Positions 9,773 to 19,813 of a stretch of DNA of 64,000 nt are shown piece by piece. The DNA is taken from positions 1-64,000 of the forward strand of contig NZ_JAIMJB010000004.1 in NCBI RefSeq assembly GCF_021295345.1, read 5' to 3'. Position 1 is the first letter of the stretch. Every line of letters starts with the position of its first letter. Under the pieces are notes generated by a model, which was not told the origin of the DNA, ran no database searches, and saw nothing but the letters and a program-made list of their open reading frames with translations. Made by a program: the position numbers and the translations under genes. The DNA comes from Motilimonas eburnea (GTDB lineage Bacteria; Pseudomonadota; Gammaproteobacteria; Enterobacterales; CBDFNC01).

Positions 9773-10645
9773 ATGGATAACTTGAGCCGAGTAACTAGCC
9801 TAAATGAGCCAGCCACATTATCCATTGCGTGTAACAATGGATTCACTCTGAGTAGTGATGACAAACTTGAGGTAATGGAAGCACTGCAACAAAGCCTAGA
9901 GTTGAAAGAATTGATGCGCAACTTTGCCACCCAAGCGGCACGTTTTGTCCAGTTTATTGGCATTCGCTTCCAGTCTGAACAAGGCTTTTTCACTGCCGAT
10001 TTTAGAAAAAGCAGCGACTATATAGAAAACTTTGCGCTCAATACGCACCATGAACATCAACTCGGTTACATCAGTTATCGCTGCGCCACCCCTTTAGATG
10101 AGGGGTCCCTGTCATTGCTTGATGATCTACACCGCTTATTGCTTTTGCCATTGCAACATTGCCTACGCATGTCAGAGTTAAAAGCGATTTCGTTAAAAGA
10201 TCATCTCACCGGCATAGGTAACCGAGCGTATTACGAAGAAAGTATTTCTCGCTCAATAGAGCATTGCAGTCGTGCAGAGCAAGGCTTAGCGCTCATGTTG
10301 CTTGATTTGAATGATTTCAAATTGATCAATGATAATTTAGGACATCAGGTTGGAGACCAAGCGTTAACTGCATTTGCAAGCGTATTAACCAAAGCCATCC
10401 GTCATTCTGATATGGTATTTCGCCTTGGTGGAGACGAATTCGCCATAATTTTGACACCTACGACAGCCGACTCCGCCACTTTGGTAGAGCAAAGAATTCG
10501 TAAGATGATCGCGGCCGATCCAACGTTAGCCGATCTAAAACTCAGCTCCAGTATCGGCTGCCATAACTGGCATCGTGGGCTATCGACCACTGAGCTGTTT
10601 CGTAAAGCAGACGTTGCCCTATACAAAGATAAGAAAAGAAAATAA
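9773..10645 (+). CDS. GGDEF-domain diguanylate cyclase
   Basis: A 290-aa protein predicted to make cyclic di-GMP from two GTP. The C-terminal cyclase domain (about 140-290) has an intact active-site GGDEF at 219-223. An inhibitory I-site RHSD at 210-213 lies exactly five residues upstream, so product feedback is expected. The N-terminal ~130 residues have no membrane segments and look like a divergent GAF-type sensor, but I do not recognise a ligand. A PilZ receptor gene lies further along at 51.1 kb; no functional link is shown. Confidence 0.88.
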   Translation: MDNLSRVTSLNEPATLSIACNNGFTLSSDDKLEVMEALQQSLELKELMRNFATQAARFVQFIGIRFQSEQGFFTADFRKSSDYIENFALNTHHEHQLGYISYRCATPLDEGSLSLLDDLHRLLLLPLQHCLRMSELKAISLKDHLTGIGNRAYYEESISRSIEHCSRAEQGLALMLLDLNDFKLINDNLGHQVGDQALTAFASVLTKAIRHSDMVFRLGGDEFAIILTPTTADSATLVEQRIRKMIAADPTLADLKLSSSIGCHNWHRGLSTTELFRKADVALYKDKKRK

Positions 10646-10683
10646 TACCCCACCTACAGAGCTAGGTAGATTAAGGTAATAAT

Positions 10684-10712
10684 AAAATGGCCCTTCGCAT
10701 CGGGCCATTTTT
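10684..10712. terminator. Bidirectional terminator between the GGDEF gene and pepB
   Basis: A near-perfect inverted repeat AAATGGCCC / GGGCCATTT has T-rich sequence on both strands. It lies between the convergent diguanylate cyclase and pepB genes and can serve both. Confidence 0.8.
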
Positions 10713-10720
10713 AACTCAAC

Positions 10721-12010
10721 TTATAAGCTCAATAACAGCTTAGCGATGGTGCGCACACCATGACCTTTACCGCCCGCAGCCCATAAGTCATTCGGCACTT
10801 TTTGGTAAGCGCCTGATAAATCAAAATGTAACCAGTTTTTTTCTGGGTTGGCCACAAACTTAGACAAAAAGGCCGCTGCGGTGCTCGCACCAGCTGTGCC
10901 TTCGCCACTGCCAACATTGGCAATATCTGCAAACGAAGAGCTGATTTGCTCACTATGCCAAGGCGCAAAAGGCAATGGCCAAGCTTGCTCATTCACTTCG
11001 CGAGCACAAGTCAATGCTCGGTGAACCAGCTCGTCGTCCATACTCAGTACGCTGTTGTAGTCTCGGCCCACCGCCATTTTAGCCGCGCCCGTCAGTGTCG
11101 CCGCATCAATAATCACTTTGGGGTTCAATTCTCCAGCGGCAATCAAGCCATCGGCCATCACTAACCGGCCTTCGGCGTCGGTGTTTAAGATCTCAACACG
11201 CACGCCATTTTTGTAGGTAATGATGTCGCCCAACTTGTAAGCATGGCCACTGACCAAGTTTTCTGCACAGCATAAGAACAGCTTGACGCGCTTTTTTAAC
11301 CCTTGAGTAATGGCTAAGGCTAATGCCCCCGTTAAGGTGGCCGCACCGCCCATGTCACTTTTCATCACCGACATACCGTCGCTGGATTTTAGGCTATAGC
11401 CGCCTGAGTCAAAGGTGATCCCCTTACCAACAAGGGCGATATCATAAGGGGCATTGGCATCACCCGTAGGGTTGTAGTCAAGCTGTAACATGACCCCCTT
11501 GCGTTCACTGCCTCGACCCACTTGGTAGATCCCGACATATCCTTGCTCAAGTAGTTCATCACCTGTGACATAGCGATAACTAATATGCTGGCTGTCTAAT
11601 TCCGATAGAAACTCGGCGGCTTGCAAAGCGAGTTGGCTTGGGCCTAGCTCTTCTGGGGTTTTGTTAATGGTTTCACGCACCCACTCCGTTGTCAGCTTAA
11701 CGGTATTGAGCCAAGATGCATCTTCATCAGATACTTGGCCCCAATCAATATTCGCGCCGGTTTTAGCGTTATAAAAACCTTGGTTAAATAGCCAACGCCA
11801 CTCGTTAGTCCAATGGTCACCTTTTAATATGACGCTTGGGATCCCCATATTGGCCAATTTACGAGCCGCTTTTTGTACTTGACGCGGCGTATCTTGAGCA
11901 GGGTCAAGGTGAATATACGCTTGCTCAGCTGCAAAGCTTAACAGCGCCCCTTCCCCCCACAGAGCTGGGGCGGGATCCAGACTAAGGTAAACAGCAAAAG
12001 ACATGATCAT
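10721..12010 (-). CDS. pepB: Aminopeptidase B (M17 leucyl aminopeptidase family)
   Basis: A 429-aa cytosolic di-metal aminopeptidase that removes N-terminal residues from peptides. The M17 signature NTDAEGRL is present, along with the metal/catalytic blocks VGKGITFDSGG and SDMGGAA. The sequence tracks E. coli PepB along its length. Two ATGs two codons apart are possible starts; AAGGAA is better spaced for the first. In E. coli pepB follows iscX at the end of the isc cluster. Here it follows fdx directly, separated by an intrinsic terminator, so it is probably transcribed on its own. Confidence 0.92.
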   Translation of the reverse strand: MIMSFAVYLSLDPAPALWGEGALLSFAAEQAYIHLDPAQDTPRQVQKAARKLANMGIPSVILKGDHWTNEWRWLFNQGFYNAKTGANIDWGQVSDEDASWLNTVKLTTEWVRETINKTPEELGPSQLALQAAEFLSELDSQHISYRYVTGDELLEQGYVGIYQVGRGSERKGVMLQLDYNPTGDANAPYDIALVGKGITFDSGGYSLKSSDGMSVMKSDMGGAATLTGALALAITQGLKKRVKLFLCCAENLVSGHAYKLGDIITYKNGVRVEILNTDAEGRLVMADGLIAAGELNPKVIIDAATLTGAAKMAVGRDYNSVLSMDDELVHRALTCAREVNEQAWPLPFAPWHSEQISSSFADIANVGSGEGTAGASTAAAFLSKFVANPEKNWLHFDLSGAYQKVPNDLWAAGGKGHGVRTIAKLLLSL

Positions 12011-12117
12011 GGTTCCTTAAAAATAAGTCAGACAATCAGCATACCTAAGCAGGGCCAACAGGTGAAGAGATATCTAAAGCAGAGACACAAAACAATAAAA
12101 CACAGGGGAGCAAGATG

Positions 12118-12144
12118 AAAAAAGCGCCCACAAGGAGGCGCTTT
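12118..12144 (-). terminator. Intrinsic terminator of the isc operon
   Basis: On the minus strand the stem AAAGCGCC / GGCGCTTT runs straight into a T tract. It lies just after the fdx stop codon and before pepB, so it closes the isc operon. Confidence 0.8.
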
Positions 12145-12156
12145 AAAAAGAGTGGC

Positions 12157-12495
12157 TTAATGGCCTTCTGATACAATGTTGACGGTATATTTAGGAATAT
12201 CCACAACTAAATCCTCGTCGGCTACTTCAATTTGGCAGCTCAAACGCGATTCGGCTTCTAATCCCCATGCCTTATCTAACATATCATCTTCAAGCTCATC
12301 ACTTTCTTCAAGTGAATCAAAGCCTTCACGTATGATTACATGACAAGTGGTACAAGCGCATGACTTCTCACAAGCGTGCTCTATATGGATACCATTGCGC
12401 AACGCAATCTCTAACACGTTATCCCCTTGATTAGCATCAATTGCTAAGCCATCGGGACATAACTCTTCATGAGGTAAAAAAATAACCTTTGGCAT
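12157..12495 (-). CDS. fdx: Isc-type 2Fe-2S ferredoxin
   Basis: A 112-aa adrenodoxin-type ferredoxin that supplies electrons for iron-sulfur cluster assembly on IscU. The four cluster ligands are Cys42, Cys48, Cys51 and Cys87, the same positions as in E. coli Fdx, and the extra conserved Cys46 is also present. It starts one base after the hscA stop codon, so it is tightly coupled in the isc operon. No iscX gene follows it. Confidence 0.94.
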   Translation of the reverse strand: MPKVIFLPHEELCPDGLAIDANQGDNVLEIALRNGIHIEHACEKSCACTTCHVIIREGFDSLEESDELEDDMLDKAWGLEAESRLSCQIEVADEDLVVDIPKYTVNIVSEGH

Positions 12496-12496
12496 A

Positions 12497-14344
12497 CTAC
12501 ACCTTATCGACAGATTGTCCTTTCAGCGCATCACGAATGGACTGGTCCATCCGACGCGCGGCAAATTCAGAGGTGGCAATATCAAGCGCTTCAATTGCCA
12601 GCTTTATTTTCTTCTCGTCATCGCCTTCGCTGGCCTGTTTTAACTCAGCCATCGCTTGCTTGATTTGTGCTAATTCCGCGTCACTTAATAGGCTTTGCGC
12701 ATCTTTACCTAAGGCTGCAGCAATAGACTCTAAGGCGCGCTCAGCTTCCACTTTTTGCTCAACCAACATACGAGCGCGTATATCTTCCTTGGCGTGCAAC
12801 ATCGACTCTTTCAGCATATCAGCAATTTGGGTATCCGCTAAACCATAAGAAGGCTTCACTTCTATCTGTGCTTGTACCCCTGAAGATTTTTCCATTGCTG
12901 TAACACTTAATAATCCATCGGCATCAACTTGGAAGGTAATGCGGATATGGGCCGCCCCGGCCGCCATGGGTGGAATACCAGTTAGCTCAAAACGCGCTAA
13001 CGAGCGACAATCCCCCACCATCTCGCGCTCCCCCTGAGTCACGTGTACCGCCATGGCGGTTTGGCCATCTTTGAAGGTGGTAAATTCTTGAGCTCGAGCA
13101 ACAGGGATTGTGGTATTGCGAGGAATAATTTTCTCTACCAAGCCCCCCATGGTTTCAATGCCAAGAGACAAGGGGATCACATCTAGCAGTAGCATTTCAG
13201 AATCGGGCTTATTGCCCACTAAAATATCCGCTTGGATCGCTGCACCGATGGCAACCACCTTATCGGGATCAATACTAGTAAGTGGCTCAGCGGAAAAATA
13301 TTCACCCACTTGCTCACGCACATAAGGCACGCGGGTTGAACCGCCTACCATGACAACCTGCTGTACATCGGCAACAGATTGATCCGCATCTTTTAAGGCT
13401 CGGCGACACGCAATTAAGGTTTTTTTCACTAAGCCAGCAATCAGTTCATTGAAGTGCTCACGTGTCAGCTCGATATTTAAATCAAGAGACGCCACTGTGA
13501 TGCTGACTTTATCTGCTGCTGATAACGCCACCTTTGCCTCACAGGCCGCTTGTTTGAGCTCTCGTTGCAGTGAATGAGAAAACGGTGCACTGATGTTAGC
13601 TTGCTCAGCTAACCAAGCGACCACTTTATCATCAAAATCATCACCACCTAAGGCAGAATCACCGCCGGTTGCCAGTACCTCAAACACGCCTTTATGTAAA
13701 CGTAATATAGAGATATCAAAAGTACCGCCGCCTAAGTCATACACAGCGATAACGCCCTCTTGACCCGAATCTAAACCATATGCAATGGCCGCCGCTGTCG
13801 GTTCATTAAGTAAGCGCAATACATTTAAGTTGGCTAATTTGGCTGCATCTTTGGTTGCTTGGCGCTGAGCATCGTCAAAATAAGCAGGAACGGTGATCAC
13901 TACACCTTGTAGCTCATCACCTAAGGTTTTAACCGCAGTGTGATTTAAACGCTTTAAAATCTCACTGCTCACTTGCACAGGATTCACTTCACCTGCACGC
14001 GTTTTAATCGCAATACTATCAAGCTCACCAAAATGATAAGGCATCTGTGCTTGATTAATATCGGCTAGAGATTTGCCCATCAGGCGTTTTACTGACACTA
14101 AGGTGTTTGCCGCATCTTTAACTGCAAAATCAAGAGCCTGTGCGCCAACTAGAATGTCACTGTCACCATAATGCACCACGGATGGGATAATATCTTGACC
14201 AGATTCATCCACTAAGGTTTGAGCTAAACCACTGCGAACACTGGCAACCAAAGAATTTGTTGTACCAAGATCTATCCCCACCGCCAATTTACGCTGATGA
14301 GGAGCCGCACTCTGACCAGGCTCAGCTATTTGAAGTAACGCCAT
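12497..14344 (-). CDS. hscA: Hsp70-family chaperone HscA for iron-sulfur cluster transfer
   Basis: A 615-aa specialised DnaK paralogue that binds the LPPVK motif of IscU and drives cluster transfer by ATP hydrolysis. The nucleotide-binding domain opens with [13 protein letters not shown], contains [14 protein letters not shown] and ends around [10 protein letters not shown]. The substrate-binding domain and helical lid follow. The length is within one residue of E. coli HscA. It is 6 bp after hscB and 1 bp before fdx in the isc operon. Confidence 0.95.
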   Translation of the reverse strand: MALLQIAEPGQSAAPHQRKLAVGIDLGTTNSLVASVRSGLAQTLVDESGQDIIPSVVHYGDSDILVGAQALDFAVKDAANTLVSVKRLMGKSLADINQAQMPYHFGELDSIAIKTRAGEVNPVQVSSEILKRLNHTAVKTLGDELQGVVITVPAYFDDAQRQATKDAAKLANLNVLRLLNEPTAAAIAYGLDSGQEGVIAVYDLGGGTFDISILRLHKGVFEVLATGGDSALGGDDFDDKVVAWLAEQANISAPFSHSLQRELKQAACEAKVALSAADKVSITVASLDLNIELTREHFNELIAGLVKKTLIACRRALKDADQSVADVQQVVMVGGSTRVPYVREQVGEYFSAEPLTSIDPDKVVAIGAAIQADILVGNKPDSEMLLLDVIPLSLGIETMGGLVEKIIPRNTTIPVARAQEFTTFKDGQTAMAVHVTQGEREMVGDCRSLARFELTGIPPMAAGAAHIRITFQVDADGLLSVTAMEKSSGVQAQIEVKPSYGLADTQIADMLKESMLHAKEDIRARMLVEQKVEAERALESIAAALGKDAQSLLSDAELAQIKQAMAELKQASEGDDEKKIKLAIEALDIATSEFAARRMDQSIRDALKGQSVDKV

Positions 14345-14350
14345 ATAAAT

Positions 14351-14866
14351 TTATTCCAGGAGGGATTCTTCTAATAGTTCAAGCTCTTGCTGCAGCTTGA
14401 ACATAAATTTTAACTTTCGTACCAATAAAGCCGCATCCTGATAGCTTTGTGCGGCCAATGTGGTGACGAGTTGTTGCTGTAGCGTATCTTGATGGCAAGC
14501 GAGCTGTTTAGCAAAAGCAGAAATTTCACTATCGGGATCACGACTTTGGGCAATCTCTTCAAGTTGCTCGCGCCATTCCATTTGCTGCATCAAAAACGCG
14601 GGATCACGCAGGGTTTGTTGTTCGTGCTGCAAGTCAACACCAGCGAGGCTAAGTAGGTACTCCGCTCTTCTTAATGGAGACTTCAAGGTTTGAAAGGCAT
14701 CGTTGATTTGTGATGCCTTTTGCATGGCCGCGAGCTTGTCGCTTTGTGACGCTGTCGCAAACTTATCTGGATGGAACTGCATTTGCAGCTCCCGATAAGT
14801 TTTTGAAACAGAGGCGAGATCAACCGTGTAATCAGGCTTTAAGCCAAATAATTCAAAGTAATTCAC
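14351..14866 (-). CDS. hscB: J-domain co-chaperone HscB
   Basis: A 171-aa cochaperone that delivers IscU to HscA and stimulates its ATPase. The N-terminal J domain has the invariant His32-Pro33-Asp34 motif. The C-terminal part is the three-helix IscU-binding domain, rich in Glu, Gln and Leu. It is 8 bp after iscA and 6 bp before hscA, in the canonical order. Confidence 0.94.
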   Translation of the reverse strand: MNYFELFGLKPDYTVDLASVSKTYRELQMQFHPDKFATASQSDKLAAMQKASQINDAFQTLKSPLRRAEYLLSLAGVDLQHEQQTLRDPAFLMQQMEWREQLEEIAQSRDPDSEISAFAKQLACHQDTLQQQLVTTLAAQSYQDAALLVRKLKFMFKLQQELELLEESLLE

Positions 14867-14874
14867 AACGCCCC

Positions 14875-15198
14875 TTAAACACTAAAACTTTCGCCACATC
14901 CACATTCGCCTTCAACATTGGGGTTATTAAATTCAAACCCTTCATTTAGGCCTTCTTTTACAAAGTCTAATTGCGTACCGTCAAGAAAAGCCAGGCTTTT
15001 GGCATCAACGATAACTTTCACCCCATTTTGCTCAAACACTTCATCATCAGGATTAAGTTCGTCAACGAACTCAAGTACATAAGCCAAACCTGAACAACCT
15101 GACGTTTTGACGCCTAAACGTAGACCTATGCCTTTGCCACGGTTTGCTAGAAAGTCACGCACCCGAGATTCTGCCGGTGGAGTCATCGTTACTGCCAT
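14875..15198 (-). CDS. iscA: Iron-sulfur cluster assembly protein IscA
   Basis: A 107-aa A-type carrier that delivers clusters to target apoproteins. The three conserved cysteines are Cys35 (SGCSG), Cys99 and Cys101 (CGCGESF), at the same positions as in E. coli IscA. It lies 18 bp after iscU. Confidence 0.95.
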   Translation of the reverse strand: MAVTMTPPAESRVRDFLANRGKGIGLRLGVKTSGCSGLAYVLEFVDELNPDDEVFEQNGVKVIVDAKSLAFLDGTQLDFVKEGLNEGFEFNNPNVEGECGCGESFSV

Positions 15199-15216
15199 TA
15201 TACTGCCTCGTTTTAA

Positions 15217-15597
15217 TTACGCTTTTTTACTCTTGTAGTCATCAATAGCTGCTTTAATTGCATCTTCTGCAAGGATCGAGCAGTGAATTTTAACAGGTGG
15301 TAATGCTAATTCGGCAGAAATATCGGTATTTTTAATTGCCGCCGCTTCTTCAAGGGACTTACCTTTAACCCATTCAGTCACAAGTGAACTGGATGCGATG
15401 GCACTGCCACAACCGTATGTTTTGAACTTCGCATCTTCAATAATGCCGTCATCGCTGATTTTCAGCTGTAGCTTCATAACATCACCACATGCTGGTGCGC
15501 CCACTAACCCAGTGGCAACTTGTGGGTCATTTTTTTCAAAAGAACCAACGTTACGTGGGTTCTCGTAGTGATCAATTACTTTATCGCTGTAAGCCAT
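15217..15597 (-). CDS. iscU: Iron-sulfur cluster scaffold IscU
   Basis: A 126-aa scaffold on which 2Fe-2S clusters are built from IscS-derived sulfur. The ligands Cys37, Cys63 and Cys106 with His105 are in place. The HscA-recognition motif LPPVK is at 99-103. It lies 52 bp after iscS in the isc operon. Confidence 0.96.
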   Translation of the reverse strand: MAYSDKVIDHYENPRNVGSFEKNDPQVATGLVGAPACGDVMKLQLKISDDGIIEDAKFKTYGCGSAIASSSLVTEWVKGKSLEEAAAIKNTDISAELALPPVKIHCSILAEDAIKAAIDDYKSKKA

Positions 15598-15649
15598 ACT
15601 CTATTACTCCCATGCTTAAGATTGTTTACTAAAGGTTATACCTAGACAA

Positions 15650-16864
15650 TTAGTGGTGTGCCCACTCAACCTTGCTTAAGTCAATCCCTTCTTTGAACAT
15701 GTCCCATAAAGGTGACATTTCACGTAAACGACCGATATTTTTATTTATAATTTCAATTGCATAATCAATCTCTTCAGCGGTAGTAAAACGACCAATACTG
15801 AAACGAATTGAGCTGTGCGCTAATTCATCATCACGACCTAAGGCACGCAGTACATATGAAGGCTCAAGGCTGGCTGAAGTACAAGCACTACCTGAAGAAA
15901 CAGCTAAGTCTTTTAGCGCCATCACTAACGACTCACCTTCAACATAGTTGAAGCTGACGTTTAGGTTACCCGCTACACGCTGTTCCATGGAGCCATTAAG
16001 GTACACTTCTTCCATGTCTTTCACGCCGTTCCATAAACGCTCGCGCAGAGCCAAAATACGCTTAGACTCTTCAGCCATCTCAAGCTTAGCGATACGAAAT
16101 GCTTCGCCCATGCCCACAATTTGGTGAGTAGGTAAGGTACCGCTGCGCATACCACGCTCATGGCCACCGCCGTGCATTTGCGCTTCTAAGCGAATACGAG
16201 GCTTACGACGAACGTAAAGTGCACCAATGCCTTTAGGGCCATATATCTTATGGGCAGAGAAGGACATAAGATCCACTTTCAATGTCTGTAAATCGATAGG
16301 CAGTTTACCTACACTTTGTACCGCATCAACGTGGAAATAGACTTTGTTTTCACGACATAATTCGCCGATGGCTTCAATATCTTGGATCACACCTATTTCG
16401 TTATTAACATGCATGATACTAACCAAGATAGTGTCTTCGCGCAGCGCTTGTTTCACTTGATCTGGGGAGATAATGCCATCGCTGTCCGGCTCAAGGTAGG
16501 TCACTTCAAAACCGTCGCGCTCTAATTGACGACAAGGATCTAGAACTGCTTTATGTTCCGTTTTTGCCGTTATAATGTGTTTGCCTTTTTTACCGTAAAA
16601 TCCTGCAATCCCCTTGATTGCAAGGTTGTTAGCTTCCGTCGCACCAGAAGTGAACACAATTTCACGCGGGTCTGCATTGACCAGTTCTGCAATTTCATTA
16701 CGTGCGATATCAACCGCTTCTTCAGCCTGCCAACCAAAACGGTGAGAGCGTGAGGCAGGGTTACCAAAATTGCCATCCAAGGTAAGGTATTGCATCATCT
16801 TTTGTGCAACCCGAGGGTCAACCGGTGTGGTTGCAGAATAATCGAGATAAATTGGCAACTTCAT
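15650..16864 (-). CDS. iscS: Cysteine desulfurase IscS
   Basis: A 404-aa PLP enzyme that converts cysteine to alanine and passes persulfide sulfur to IscU and to tRNA thiolation enzymes. The PLP lysine is Lys206 ([10 protein letters not shown]), and the mobile-loop catalytic cysteine is Cys328 ([13 protein letters not shown]). The ATG at 16864 is preferred over one four codons upstream because a GGAGA Shine-Dalgarno fits it, and the length then equals that of E. coli IscS. Confidence 0.96.
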   Translation of the reverse strand: MKLPIYLDYSATTPVDPRVAQKMMQYLTLDGNFGNPASRSHRFGWQAEEAVDIARNEIAELVNADPREIVFTSGATEANNLAIKGIAGFYGKKGKHIITAKTEHKAVLDPCRQLERDGFEVTYLEPDSDGIISPDQVKQALREDTILVSIMHVNNEIGVIQDIEAIGELCRENKVYFHVDAVQSVGKLPIDLQTLKVDLMSFSAHKIYGPKGIGALYVRRKPRIRLEAQMHGGGHERGMRSGTLPTHQIVGMGEAFRIAKLEMAEESKRILALRERLWNGVKDMEEVYLNGSMEQRVAGNLNVSFNYVEGESLVMALKDLAVSSGSACTSASLEPSYVLRALGRDDELAHSSIRFSIGRFTTAEEIDYAIEIINKNIGRLREMSPLWDMFKEGIDLSKVEWAHH

Positions 16865-16909
16865 TTTGTTCTCCATAAAAGCACATCTTCGACAGTGCTT
16901 GACACATAG

Positions 16910-17428
16910 CTATAAGCGAAAATTCACTTCCAATTGTTCTAATTTATTAACCAGTGCGTTCTCTTTCACTGAAGGCGCACTGGCTGATTTCATCTTGTTA
17001 TCTTGCGCGACGGCAATCTGTCTTACCTCGGCGTTATTCACTAACTCAAACAAGCTAATACCGTCTAAAAAATCACTGATACGATCACTGAGCTGATTCC
17101 ACAGTGAATGGGTTAAACATTGTACCCCATCTTGACAAGTACCTGAGCCTAAACATTTACGCGCGTCAACCGACTCATTAACGGCATTAATGATCATTCC
17201 AATAGAGATATTTTCTCCATTTGTTCCCAGCAAATAGCCGCCACCTGGGCCTCTCACACTGGTCACTAATCCTTCTTTACGTAGCTTTGAAAACAGTTGC
17301 TCTAAGTAAGACAAAGAAATACCTTGTCGCTCAGAAATTTCTGCCAACGGCACTGGGCCTTTACCTGTGTGTAGGGCGACGTCTAGCATGGCTGTCACCG
17401 CATAGCGCCCTTTAGAAGTCAGTCTCAT
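16910..17428 (-). CDS. iscR: Iron-sulfur cluster regulator IscR
   Basis: A 172-aa Rrf2-family transcription factor that binds a 2Fe-2S cluster and represses the isc operon when clusters are plentiful. The N-terminal winged helix contains [12 protein letters not shown] and [11 protein letters not shown]. Cluster ligands are Cys92, Cys98, Cys104 and His107. The frame is open further upstream, but the ATG at 17428 gives the canonical [11 protein letters not shown] start and leaves room for the promoter at 17457-17489. The C-terminal tail is about ten residues longer than in E. coli. Confidence 0.94.
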   Translation of the reverse strand: MRLTSKGRYAVTAMLDVALHTGKGPVPLAEISERQGISLSYLEQLFSKLRKEGLVTSVRGPGGGYLLGTNGENISIGMIINAVNESVDARKCLGSGTCQDGVQCLTHSLWNQLSDRISDFLDGISLFELVNNAEVRQIAVAQDNKMKSASAPSVKENALVNKLEQLEVNFRL

Positions 17429-17456
17429 TGCATGTCTCAGTTGTGAACATGCGCAC

Positions 17457-17489
17457 ATTATCAAATACCAGACTAATTTAGTCAAGTAT
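17457..17489 (-). promoter_or_regulatory. iscR promoter overlapped by a type 1 IscR operator
   Basis: The minus strand shows a -35 TTGACT (17480-17485) and a -10 GATAAT (17457-17462) with a 17-bp spacer. Positions 17465-17489 form a 25-bp near-palindrome whose two halves, ATACTTGACT and AGTCTGGTAT, match the type 1 IscR consensus bound only by holo-IscR. The operator covers the -35 and spacer, so repression by occlusion is expected. The promoter is about 30 bp upstream of the iscR start codon. Confidence 0.87.
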
Positions 17490-17513
17490 AAAACCAACCA
17501 ATTTACTCAGGTA

Positions 17514-18269
17514 TTATTCTGCTGGTTTTGAGCCTTTCTTTTGTGGCCGCTTAATGCCTTGAACAGCCTTATCGACGGAAGTTAACATCCCCCTCAGAAT
17601 ATTGAGCTCTTGAGATTCGGGTCTCGCACGATTAAAAAATCGACGCAACTTGTTCATGACCTGCCCTGGGTGAGAAGCAATAATAAATTCTACTTGGGTC
17701 AAAGTGGTTTCTAAATGCTGATAAAAACGCTCAAGCTCGGCCGTCAATGGATATTCTTGCTCGCGCTTTGGCCATTGCTTTTGTGCTAACAAAGTCATGC
17801 GCACTTCATAACACAAGGTTTGCACTGCCATGGCAAGGTTAAGGGATGAGTATTCTGGGTTAGCCGGAATATTGACATGAAAGTGACAACGTTGCAGTTC
17901 TTCATTGGTTAAACCGGTGCGTTCACGACCAAATACCATGGCCACGCGTTTATCTTGCCCTTCAATCACTAACTTTTCAGCCATTTCTCTGGGGCCAACC
18001 ATGGGCCAATTTAGCGTACGTGAGCGCGCGCTAGCTCCCACCACCAATTGGCAGTCTGCAATAGCATCTTCTAAGCAATCATAGATAGTGATATTTTCAA
18101 CGACATCAGCGGCCCCTGCCGATAGTGCCACAGCGTGGCTATCCACTTCACAGTCAGGTGTTACCAGTACGAGATCATGGATACCCATGGTTTTCATGGC
18201 CCTCGCGGCACTGCCTATGTTACCTGGATGGGAGGTACCAATTAATACAACGCGTACATTTTCTAACAT
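17514..18269 (-). CDS. trmJ: tRNA (cytidine/uridine-2'-O)-methyltransferase TrmJ
   Basis: A 251-aa SPOUT-superfamily enzyme that 2'-O-methylates position 32 of tRNAs using S-adenosylmethionine. Characteristic motifs are [16 protein letters not shown] near the N terminus, [14 protein letters not shown] and the knot region [14 protein letters not shown]. The C-terminal dimerisation segment ends in [14 protein letters not shown]. The start at 18269 matches family alignments, but in-frame starts at about 18284 and 18311 cannot be excluded. It precedes iscR, as in E. coli. Confidence 0.91.
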   Translation of the reverse strand: MLENVRVVLIGTSHPGNIGSAARAMKTMGIHDLVLVTPDCEVDSHAVALSAGAADVVENITIYDCLEDAIADCQLVVGASARSRTLNWPMVGPREMAEKLVIEGQDKRVAMVFGRERTGLTNEELQRCHFHVNIPANPEYSSLNLAMAVQTLCYEVRMTLLAQKQWPKREQEYPLTAELERFYQHLETTLTQVEFIIASHPGQVMNKLRRFFNRARPESQELNILRGMLTSVDKAVQGIKRPQKKGSKPAE

Positions 18270-18423
18270 CTTACTGCTCGACATTAATTCCAAAAACGCG
18301 GATTCTACCACAGCAACGAACGTAAAAAACGACTTTTATTTCTTTACTATCACAACATCGGTTGTTATCATCCGCCGCCGTAAATTTATACAACGTTCTT
18401 TAACATCTAGTGGTGAATCCGAT

Positions 18424-19227
18424 ATGCATCCTATGCTAAATATCGCGGTACGCGCAGCGCGTAACGCAGGTAATGTTATTGCAAAAGCTTATGAGCAACT
18501 TGAAAAAGTTGAAGTACAACAAAAAGGGTCTAACGACTTTGTGACTAATGTTGATAAAGAAGCTGAGCTAGCCATTATCAACACTATCCGTAAATCTTAC
18601 CCTGAGCATTCTATCGTCGCTGAAGAAAGCGGAGAATTAGCAGGTAGCGACAACGACTACCAATGGATTATCGATCCACTAGATGGCACGACTAACTTTG
18701 TTCGTGGCGTCCCCCACTTTGCCGTCTCTATCGCACTGCGCGTAAAAGGCAAAACAGAACAAGCCGTTGTTTACGATCCCATCAACAACGAGTTATTTAG
18801 CGCAACGCGTGGCGCTGGCGCCCAATTAAACGGATACCGTATCCGTAGCACCCAGCCGAAAGAGCTCAAAGGCACCTTACTTGCCACTGGTTTCCCATTT
18901 AAGCAAAAGCACCACAGTGAAGCTTACTTCAATATCTTTGCTGACCTGTTCACCGATGTTGCCGACATGCGCCGCGCAGGCTCTGCAGCGTTAGATTTAG
19001 CCTATGTTGCAGCAGGCCGTTTTGATGGTTTCTGGGAGCTCGGCCTTAAGCCTTGGGATTTCGCCGCGGGTGAACTGATCGCAAAAGAAGCAGGCGCTAT
19101 CGTGACTGACTTCGCTGGCAACCATGATTACCTAAAATCAGGAAACTTAGTGGTTGGTGGTCCTAAAGTGGTTAAGCAACTGCTTAGTAAAATTCGTCCT
19201 CACCTTACCGAGTCAATGAGCCGCTAA
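18424..19227 (+). CDS. suhB: Inositol-1-monophosphatase family protein SuhB
   Basis: A 267-aa Mg-dependent phosphatase that in E. coli also joins the Nus complex on ribosomal RNA transcripts. Metal-site motifs are EESGE and IDPLDGTTNFVRG, with a late WDFAAGELIAKEAG. The ATG at 18424 gives the same MHPMLNIAVRAAR start and the same length as E. coli SuhB. The open frame further upstream overlaps trmJ and is not used. The divergent trmJ/suhB arrangement is the same as in E. coli. It may be functionally connected to the rRNA leader boxA at 60-72. Confidence 0.95.
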   Translation: MHPMLNIAVRAARNAGNVIAKAYEQLEKVEVQQKGSNDFVTNVDKEAELAIINTIRKSYPEHSIVAEESGELAGSDNDYQWIIDPLDGTTNFVRGVPHFAVSIALRVKGKTEQAVVYDPINNELFSATRGAGAQLNGYRIRSTQPKELKGTLLATGFPFKQKHHSEAYFNIFADLFTDVADMRRAGSAALDLAYVAAGRFDGFWELGLKPWDFAAGELIAKEAGAIVTDFAGNHDYLKSGNLVVGGPKVVKQLLSKIRPHLTESMSR

Positions 19228-19257
19228 ACGCAGCCTCAGGCAAAGGTTTTGGACATC

Positions 19258-19287
19258 AAAAAAGGCGATATTTCTATCGCCTTTTTT
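19258..19287. terminator. Bidirectional terminator between suhB and the rhodanese gene
   Basis: The inverted repeat AAAAAAGGCGATA / TATCGCCTTTTTT has a 4-base loop and T tracts on both strands. It separates the convergent suhB and rhodanese genes. Confidence 0.85.
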
Positions 19288-19306
19288 GACTGTAAATCAG
19301 GATCAT

Positions 19307-19675
19307 CTACTCGGTAATCTCATAACCCGCTTCTTTCCAACCGCGAAAGCCGCCATCCATACTGATGACCTTGGTGTATCCCATTTGTTGTAGATTATCA
19401 ACGGATAAAGCCGAGCGAAAACCACCGCCACAATAAACCACAATCTCGGTGTCTAAATCTGGGCAGCGCTGCTCAATATCACGCTCTAAAATACCTCGCC
19501 CCAGATAAATGGCACCTGGAATATGGCCTTTGGCCCATTCACTTTCTTCTCGGTTATCGATCAAGACAAAGTCGCGCTTGCTATCAAGCCACTGCTTTAC
19601 CGTCTCGACATTGGTTTCTTGGATCCGCGCTCTGGATGCATCGACCAGCGCAAGAAAACGTGTACTGTGTTGCAT
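19307..19675 (-). CDS. Single-domain rhodanese-like sulfurtransferase
   Basis: A 122-aa protein with one rhodanese domain. The active-site loop YCGGGFRSA contains the catalytic cysteine. The N-terminal CH2A-like motif LIDNREESEWAKGHIPGA and the C-terminal MDGGFRGWKEAGY are typical. No signal peptide is visible, so it is cytoplasmic. It may handle persulfide sulfur, but the partner is unknown. It stands alone between suhB and secF. Confidence 0.87.
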   Translation of the reverse strand: MQHSTRFLALVDASRARIQETNVETVKQWLDSKRDFVLIDNREESEWAKGHIPGAIYLGRGILERDIEQRCPDLDTEIVVYCGGGFRSALSVDNLQQMGYTKVISMDGGFRGWKEAGYEITE

Positions 19676-19764
19676 AAATTCCTCGTGAATTGTTTTTAGT
19701 TATGCGTTTCATCTTACTCAGAATCTGCAGCAATAACCACCTAATGAACCAGGTAGTTTAGGTC

Positions 19765-19790
19765 AAAAAAAACCCGCTGACGCGGGTTTT
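19765..19790 (-). terminator. Intrinsic terminator after secF
   Basis: On the minus strand the stem AAACCCGC / GCGGGTTT with a 4-base loop runs into a T tract. It ends the queA-tgt-yajC-secDF operon. Confidence 0.85.
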
Positions 19791-19813
19791 AAAACAATTG
19801 CTGCCAATCAACC

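Noticed and set aside
18088-18423. N-terminal extension of suhB
   Set aside because: The extension overlaps trmJ antisense, and the ATG at 18424 yields exactly the conserved N terminus and length.
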